DNA of 9,658 bases. It comes from JBOGWY01 sp050694015. Its GTDB lineage: Bacteria > Actinomycetota > CADDZG01 > WHSQ01. The notes under the pieces are model-generated. The model had not been told where the DNA came from. It made no database searches and saw only the letters and a program-made list of their open reading frames with translations. The DNA lies in contig JBOGWY010000298.1 in assembly GCA_050694015.1 (NCBI GenBank), forward strand, positions 1 through 9,658. The letters are read 5' to 3'. Made by a program: the position numbers and the translations under genes. Shown here one piece after another: positions 5,775-9,658 of this stretch. Within the stretch, counting starts at the first letter, position 1. Each line of letters begins with the position of its first letter.

Positions 5775-6983
5775 GTGAAACGCATACACGCGGTCCTGTT
5801 GCTCCTGGCCCTAGCCGCTCTGGCCGCCTGCGGTAAGGCCATCGGAACGCCTCGCGCGGACGACACGCTGTTCCTGAGGTCGCCACGCGGCATCGCGGTG
5901 ATCGAAACGGGCGCGGCGGCCCCGAGCTTCAAGCAGTACGGCGCGGTGCCGTCCGGTAGCTGGGGAACGGTCGTCCGGACCGACGCGCAGGTCAGCTCGA
6001 CCCGCGTCATCGGGACGGATCCCACGACCGGCACCGACGTGTGGGCGGATGTCGTTCCCGGGCACTGGCGTCCCAAGGTCGTGTCGCAGGACGGCACCCT
6101 CGCGGCCCTCGGCCCGGATCCCGAACGCTTCCACACTCGGGGGAGAGCTCGGACGTCGCTGTTGATCGCGGGTGACGGATCCGAGGCGCGCCGCTTTGAC
6201 CTGCGCGGCAACTACGAGCCCGAGGCGTTCTCGACCGCTCACGACAGCCTGTTCGTCGTCAAGTACATCCCCGCGCTCAAGCCGAAGATGTATCAGGTGC
6301 GACGACTCAATCTCCGCAACGGCCGCGTGCTGCCGGTGTACACCCCGCACAAGGAGTTGCAGGAGACGATGGGTGGGACCGCGCGCATCCAAGCGGCGAG
6401 CCCCGACGGTAACCGTCTCTACACGCTCTACACCGTCGGCGGCGCGGGGGACAGCCGGTACGCGTTCATCCACGTGCTCGCCCTGGACGAAGAATGGGCG
6501 CATTGCATCGATCTGCCCGACGGGTTCGCGGACCAGGCCGATACCGCGACCGCTCTGACGGTGTCGCCCGACAACGAGCGGCTCTACATCGCGAACAGCT
6601 ACACCGGCGCACTGGCGGCGATCGACACGACGACGATGCAGGTCGTTGCGGAAGACCGTTCCAGTTTCGCCTCGGGCGAGAGCACTCACGTCGTTGCGGA
6701 CGCGGACACGGTCTACGTCGGGACGGGTTACCACGTCACCGCCTTCGATGCCGTCACCCTTCACTCCGAGGACGAGTGGACGACGGATGAGGAAGTCACC
6801 GGGATGCAGGTTTCCGAGAGCGGCGCCGATCTCTACGTCGGGTTGTGGACCAAGGTGCAACGCATCTACCTCGCGACCGGAAAGAAGCTCGAAGAGATCG
6901 ATCCTCCGGGCATCAAGCGGATCCAGACCTTCGGGCCGGTCACCGAGTTCGAAGAGGAACCGGTCTTGAAGTGCGCCTGTTGA
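5775..6983 (+). CDS. Lipoprotein with YVTN-like beta-propeller repeats
   Basis: The protein has 402 residues and starts at GTG 5775. MKRIHAVLLLLALAALAAC is a type II signal peptide with lipobox LAAC; C19 would be lipidated and the protein anchored outside the membrane. Repeats typical of seven-bladed propellers are clearest at residues 259-375 (LTVSPDNERLYIANSYTG, LAAIDTTTMQVV, TVYVGTGYHVTAFD, ADLYVGLW). An earlier blade carries AASPDGNRLYTLYTV, and HVLALDEEWAHCIDLPDG spans residues 233-250. Beyond C19 there are Cys at 244, 400 and 402, the last two as a terminal CAC. No enzymatic motif is seen. A surface binding or sensing role is inference. It is the third propeller-type protein in the window and lies 88 bases downstream of the SMP-30-like gene. 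Confidence 0.88.
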   Translation: MKRIHAVLLLLALAALAACGKAIGTPRADDTLFLRSPRGIAVIETGAAAPSFKQYGAVPSGSWGTVVRTDAQVSSTRVIGTDPTTGTDVWADVVPGHWRPKVVSQDGTLAALGPDPERFHTRGRARTSLLIAGDGSEARRFDLRGNYEPEAFSTAHDSLFVVKYIPALKPKMYQVRRLNLRNGRVLPVYTPHKELQETMGGTARIQAASPDGNRLYTLYTVGGAGDSRYAFIHVLALDEEWAHCIDLPDGFADQADTATALTVSPDNERLYIANSYTGALAAIDTTTMQVVAEDRSSFASGESTHVVADADTVYVGTGYHVTAFDAVTLHSEDEWTTDEEVTGMQVSESGADLYVGLWTKVQRIYLATGKKLEEIDPPGIKRIQTFGPVTEFEEEPVLKCAC

Positions 6984-6996
6984 GCTCTTGAAACCC

Positions 6997-7056
6997 CTTC
7001 CGCTCGACCCCCACTCAGCTCAGGATTGGAGGTCTCCAGGAGCCGAGCGGAGGAGG
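6997..7056 (+). promoter_or_regulatory. Long-range inverted repeat covering the ribosome binding site of the Ig-like gene
   Basis: CCTTCCGCTCG (6996-7006) can pair with CGAGCGGAGG (7044-7053) over ten positions, one of them G-U. The right arm includes the first five bases of the Shine-Dalgarno sequence GGAGGAGG (7049-7056), five bases before ATG 7062. The CCTTCC stretch mimics an anti-Shine-Dalgarno sequence. The loop is 37 bases and also contains small stems. Translational control is inference. Confidence 0.35.
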
Positions 7057-7061
7057 CAGGG

Positions 7062-7442
7062 ATGAAACGATTCGTGGTGGTGGCATGCGTGGCCGGGCTG
7101 GTTACGTCGATGGTGGCTTTCGAGGGCACGGCGCTCGCGGGAAGGGTCCGGACCCACCTGACATTGCAGATCGCCGACGACTCGGTCGGCGTGAACCAGA
7201 CGATCGTCCTCACAGGCGACCTACACAGCAACCGCCGAGCGTGCTACGCGAGCAAATCCGTGAAGTTATTCATCGACGGTGGCTTGTACGGCAGCACGGT
7301 GACGAACGAGAACGGCGGATACCGTTTCGAGGTCTCCGGGCCCCACCCGCGCGGGGAGCACATGTTCCAGACCAAGCGCAAGAAGACAAGGCGCTGCAGA
7401 GGCTCGAGTTCCAACGTCGTACGAGCGCAGGTGGGCGGGTAG
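7062..7442 (+). CDS. Small secreted Ig-like domain protein
   Basis: The protein has 126 residues. I chose ATG 7062 because GGAGGAGG ends five bases before it and it places a clean signal peptide first (MKRFVVVACVAGLVTSMVAF, cleavage near TALA25). The in-frame ATG at 7026 would put a charged stretch in front. The mature part of about 100 residues is a single beta-sandwich of bacterial Ig-like type: LTLQIADDSVGVNQTIVLTG, KLFIDGGLYGSTVTNENGGY, YRFEVSGPHPRGEH. Its pattern resembles the first Ig-like module of the L,D-transpeptidase further on (VTLRASRNRITFGQAVTLSG). C61 and C112 may form a disulfide, and the tail is basic (KRKKTRRCRG). No function is recognised; a binding or envelope role is inferred. 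It lies 78 bases after the lipoprotein gene and 39 before the protease gene. Confidence 0.8.
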   Translation: MKRFVVVACVAGLVTSMVAFEGTALAGRVRTHLTLQIADDSVGVNQTIVLTGDLHSNRRACYASKSVKLFIDGGLYGSTVTNENGGYRFEVSGPHPRGEHMFQTKRKKTRRCRGSSSNVVRAQVGG

Positions 7443-7458
7443 CACCGGCATAGAAGCA

Positions 7459-7479
7459 CCCCCGGTAGCGTTCCGGGGG
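7459..7479 (+). terminator. Strong GC hairpin between the Ig-like and protease genes
   Basis: CCCCCGG (7459-7465) pairs perfectly with CCGGGGG (7473-7479) around TAGCGTT. No T-run follows; instead GTG 7482 begins two bases later. The right arm is the only G-rich stretch that could act as ribosome binding site for the protease gene. It could therefore be a terminator of gene 5, a translational lock for gene 6, or both. Confidence 0.5.
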
Positions 7480-7481
7480 AC

Positions 7482-8273
7482 GTGGACGAACCCGGTTTCC
7501 TAGAAGAGGACTACGACGAACCACGGCGCAAGCGCTGGCCGGTACTCGTGGCGATCGTTGTCGTCCTTGCTCTGCTCCTCACCTACGGCGCCAGCGAGTT
7601 GCTGAGCACTGAGGTCCTGCCGCGGGTACAGACCGGCGGCTCGGCCGACTCCTTCGAGTTCCTCCAGATCGAACCGACCACCGGGGATCCGGTCCGCTAC
7701 AACCCGTGCCGAGAGATCCACTACGTGATCAACCCGCGCCTTGCGCACGAGGGCGGGGTCGCCGACGTCCGGCGCGGCTTCGAGACGATCGGCGACGCCG
7801 CGGGGCTGACGTTCGTCTACGACGGGCCTACCGACGAAGACGTGCGCTTCGAGCGGCCCGCATACCAACCGGATCGTTACGGACGCGATTGGGCCCCGAT
7901 CCTCGTGGGGTGGGTGCCCGAGGAACAGATGTCGCCCCGGGATCCCCATCCCGCCGGCTCGGGCGGAAGCGTCGCCGTCGAAAACGCCCGCGGCCGTCCC
8001 GTGTATGTCACCGGTGTCATCACCTTGAACGCGGAGGCGAGGCTCCTTCCGGGGTACGACGTCGGCGCGACGTGGGGAGACCTCGTTCTCCATGAACTCG
8101 GCCACGTCGTTGGGCTCGCTCACGTCGACGACGACGGGCAGATCATGTTCGAGTCGATCCAGCGTGGTCCCGGCGAGTTCGGTCGCGGCGACCTCACCGG
8201 ACTGCGCCGTCTCGGCCGCGAGGCAGGCTGCATAGCGGAGCCTCGACCGGAGCGCGACGCGCCGACGCGATAG
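7482..8273 (+). CDS. Membrane-anchored matrixin-type zinc metalloprotease
   Basis: The protein has 263 residues. A short acidic start (DEPGFLEEDYDEP) and RRKR precede one transmembrane helix (about residues 20-36), so the catalytic part faces outside. The metzincin zinc motif is H204-E-L-G-H208-VVGLA-H214, with E205 as the general base. A Met-turn methionine M222 follows eight residues after H214 (QIMF). The flanks YNPCREIHYVIN, ATWGDLVLHELGH and GDLTGLRRLGREAGC fit actinobacterial matrixin-like proteases. C76 and C250 may pair. No cysteine-switch prodomain is visible, so latency, if any, works another way. It should cleave peptide bonds in exported or neighbouring proteins; the substrate is unknown. 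GTG 7482 is the likely start because it precedes the charged cytoplasmic tail, but its ribosome binding site is weak and lies in a hairpin. Confidence 0.9.
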   Translation: MDEPGFLEEDYDEPRRKRWPVLVAIVVVLALLLTYGASELLSTEVLPRVQTGGSADSFEFLQIEPTTGDPVRYNPCREIHYVINPRLAHEGGVADVRRGFETIGDAAGLTFVYDGPTDEDVRFERPAYQPDRYGRDWAPILVGWVPEEQMSPRDPHPAGSGGSVAVENARGRPVYVTGVITLNAEARLLPGYDVGATWGDLVLHELGHVVGLAHVDDDGQIMFESIQRGPGEFGRGDLTGLRRLGREAGCIAEPRPERDAPTR

Positions 8274-8279
8274 TGAAAA

Positions 8280-8345
8280 TCCCTTCCTTTTCGGTACGCG
8301 CCGGTGCAAGATGGGCCATCCGTAGGAGAGGGGAACCCTAGAACG
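8280..8345 (+). promoter_or_regulatory. Leader of the L,D-transpeptidase gene with ribosome binding site
   Basis: AGGAGAGGGG (8324-8333) is the likely ribosome binding site. From its end to ATG 8346 there are 12 bases, somewhat long. TCCC (8280-8283) and TCCT (8285-8288) could pair with GGGA (8331-8334) and AGGA (8324-8327), which would mask it. The stretch CCTTTTCGGTACGCGC (8286-8301) resembles CCTTTCGGACGCGCGC (5721-5736) before the lipoprotein gene. Confidence 0.3.
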
Positions 8346-9605
8346 ATGCCGTCCACGAGCAAGGTCCTGATCGCGTGCGTCGTCACGCTGATGGCTACCC
8401 TCATGATCGGCGTCGCACCGACGTCCGCGCAGACGCCGACGCCGACGCCCACGCCGTCCGGGACGAGTACGCCAACCCCTGTTCCGACGACCGAGCCCAC
8501 TCCCACGCCGACCGAGCCGGCCGGTGCGGTCACGCTACGCGCGTCGCGCAACCGGATCACGTTCGGACAGGCGGTGACGCTCAGCGGTTCGATCGATCAC
8601 GCGGTGGGCGGAGAGACCATCGAGATCATCGATCAGGACGGCAGGACCCGTGCCACGACCACGACTGATAACCGCGGCCGCTTCTCGGTGAGGCTTCGGC
8701 CGCGCGTGAACTCGCTCCTGCGAGCGCGCTGGCTCGTCGCGGTGAGCCCCTCGGAGCCGGTCAGGGTCAAGCCCATCGTGACGGCGTCGCTAAGCAGCGT
8801 CTATCTCTTCGGAAAGAGCAAGGTCACGGGGCGAGTCCGGCCGATGCATCGCGGCGATCGCATCAAGGTGAACCTGGTGCGCAACGGCAAGACGACGATT
8901 AGTAAGCGCGTCCGGCTGAACCGGCGGTCGAAGTTCTCTACCAAGTTCACTATCTGGAAACCGGGAACCTACAAGGTTCGTGCGATGTTCGACAACGACC
9001 AGCACGTTCCCGGATTCGCCAACACTTCACGGCGCACGCCCTCGACACCTTCACTGAGCAATGGCTCGAACAGCGTGTACGTGAAGAATCTCGAGAAGCG
9101 ACTGGATCAGCTCGGCTACCACATCACCGGCATCAACACGCATTACGACCACCGCACCTCCGACGCCATGATCGCGTTCAACAAGGTGCAGGGGCGTTCT
9201 CGGGTCGGTTACGTCACTTCGTCGACCTGGTACGCGCTCGCCGAGCCGAAGCGGCCGCGGCCCGTGTCGAAGTCCCCGGGGTTCCACGTGGAGGTCGATC
9301 AGAGCAAGCAGGTCCTCTACATGGTGCGCAACGGCAAGGTACGCAAGATCCTGCACGTCTCTACCGGCGCAGGCGGCGCGACCCGCAACGGCGTGTACCA
9401 CTTCTTCCGCGAGGTCAACGGGTACAGCGGCGGAGGCCTCTACTACCCGACGTATTTCGACGGCCTCCGAGCGATCCACGGGTGGCCCTCGGTCCCGACC
9501 TACAACGCGAGCCACGGGTGCGTGCGCGTGCCGATGTGGGCGGCCAAGTGGGCCTTCGACACCGTCGAGCTCGGACACGAGATCCGCGTCTACGGCACGC
9601 CGTAG
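8346..9605 (+). CDS. Secreted L,D-transpeptidase (YkuD) with Ig-like modules and peptidoglycan-binding domain
   Basis: The protein has 419 residues. ATG 8346 gives a clean signal peptide (residues 1-28, TSA28 then Q). The in-frame GTG 8304 lacks a ribosome binding site and adds a charged stretch. A Pro/Thr linker follows (29-60), then two beta-sandwich Ig-like modules (about 61-145 and 146-235). A PG_binding_1-like domain comes next (about 241-310: VKNLEKRLDQLGYHITGI, AMIAFNKVQGR), and a YkuD domain from about 322 to the end. The catalytic signature is complete: H378-G, then S389-H-G-C392-V-R, with C392 the nucleophile. Such enzymes form 3-3 cross-links in peptidoglycan or attach proteins to it, in the cell wall. 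The gene lies 72 bases after the protease gene. The enzyme class is firm; whether it cross-links or anchors proteins is open. Confidence 0.95.
   Translation: MPSTSKVLIACVVTLMATLMIGVAPTSAQTPTPTPTPSGTSTPTPVPTTEPTPTPTEPAGAVTLRASRNRITFGQAVTLSGSIDHAVGGETIEIIDQDGRTRATTTTDNRGRFSVRLRPRVNSLLRARWLVAVSPSEPVRVKPIVTASLSSVYLFGKSKVTGRVRPMHRGDRIKVNLVRNGKTTISKRVRLNRRSKFSTKFTIWKPGTYKVRAMFDNDQHVPGFANTSRRTPSTPSLSNGSNSVYVKNLEKRLDQLGYHITGINTHYDHRTSDAMIAFNKVQGRSRVGYVTSSTWYALAEPKRPRPVSKSPGFHVEVDQSKQVLYMVRNGKVRKILHVSTGAGGATRNGVYHFFREVNGYSGGGLYYPTYFDGLRAIHGWPSVPTYNASHGCVRVPMWAAKWAFDTVELGHEIRVYGTP
8430..8525 (+). repeat. Pro/Thr linker of the L,D-transpeptidase with ACGCCG repeats
   Basis: Tandem copies of ACGCCG and close variants encode PTPTPTP, later PTTEPTPTPTEP. 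The segment separates the signal peptide from the first Ig-like module and probably spans part of the wall. It has the same Pro/Thr character as the linker of protein 1. Confidence 0.85.
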
Positions 9606-9658
9606 GTGAACCGCTAAGGCTGTTTCAGATCCCGCTCGGTTTGCGCGGCCTTCCTGGC
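9606..9658 (+). other. Non-coding end of window
   Basis: After the TAG stop of the L,D-transpeptidase there are 53 bases with no start codon and ribosome binding site pair, no convincing hairpin with a T-run and no repeat. The next gene, if any, lies beyond the edge. Confidence 0.6.

Noticed and set aside
5811..6860. A 349-codon open frame on the minus strand opposite the lipoprotein
   Set aside because: The product is Arg/Val/Asp-rich without domain, signal or recognisable motif. The + frame has a lipobox and propeller repeats.

Overview
The window is high-GC DNA (roughly two-thirds G+C by eye) with GTG as well as ATG starts and strong purine-rich ribosome binding sites. It carries secreted protein families typical of Actinomycetota: an SMP-30-like propeller with the FVNDVV/NANGI/NGDGI signature, a matrixin with HELGHxxGLxH, a CHRD protein, and a HYR plus FIMAH-like carboxy end finishing in a Cys. 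I infer an environmental actinobacterium; the sequence alone does not fix the class. There is no mobile element, tRNA, rRNA or CRISPR array.

Seven protein genes, all on the + strand, fill the window, with gaps of only 39 to 114 bases. (1) 1-4079, cut by the left edge: a giant multidomain surface protein with two TolB/PD40 propellers, an Ig-like domain, an 18-coil solenoid, an unassigned beta domain, a Pro/Thr linker, a HYR domain and a FIMAH-like helical end. (2) 4194-4667: a small secreted CHRD protein. (3) 4769-5686: a secreted SMP-30-like beta-propeller. (4) 5775-6983: a lipoprotein with YVTN-like propeller repeats. (5) 7062-7442: a small secreted Ig-like protein. (6) 7482-8273: a membrane-anchored matrixin-type zinc protease. 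(7) 8346-9605: a secreted L,D-transpeptidase with Pro/Thr linker, two Ig-like modules and a peptidoglycan-binding domain. The last 53 bases hold no gene I can see.

All six genes with a visible start encode an export signal or membrane anchor, and the seventh (cut) is clearly extracellular by domain content. The window therefore reads as an envelope/secretome island. The L,D-transpeptidase acts on peptidoglycan and the matrixin could process exported proteins. The propeller, solenoid and Ig proteins look like binding or scaffold components. A joint function is inference; no pathway is proven by the sequence.

The most unusual features are the solenoid of protein 1 (two repeat registers and a 132-bp internal duplication), whole-propeller duplication in the same protein, near-duplicate translation-initiation regions in front of genes 2 and 3, and inverted repeats that touch the ribosome binding sites of genes 4, 5 and 6.
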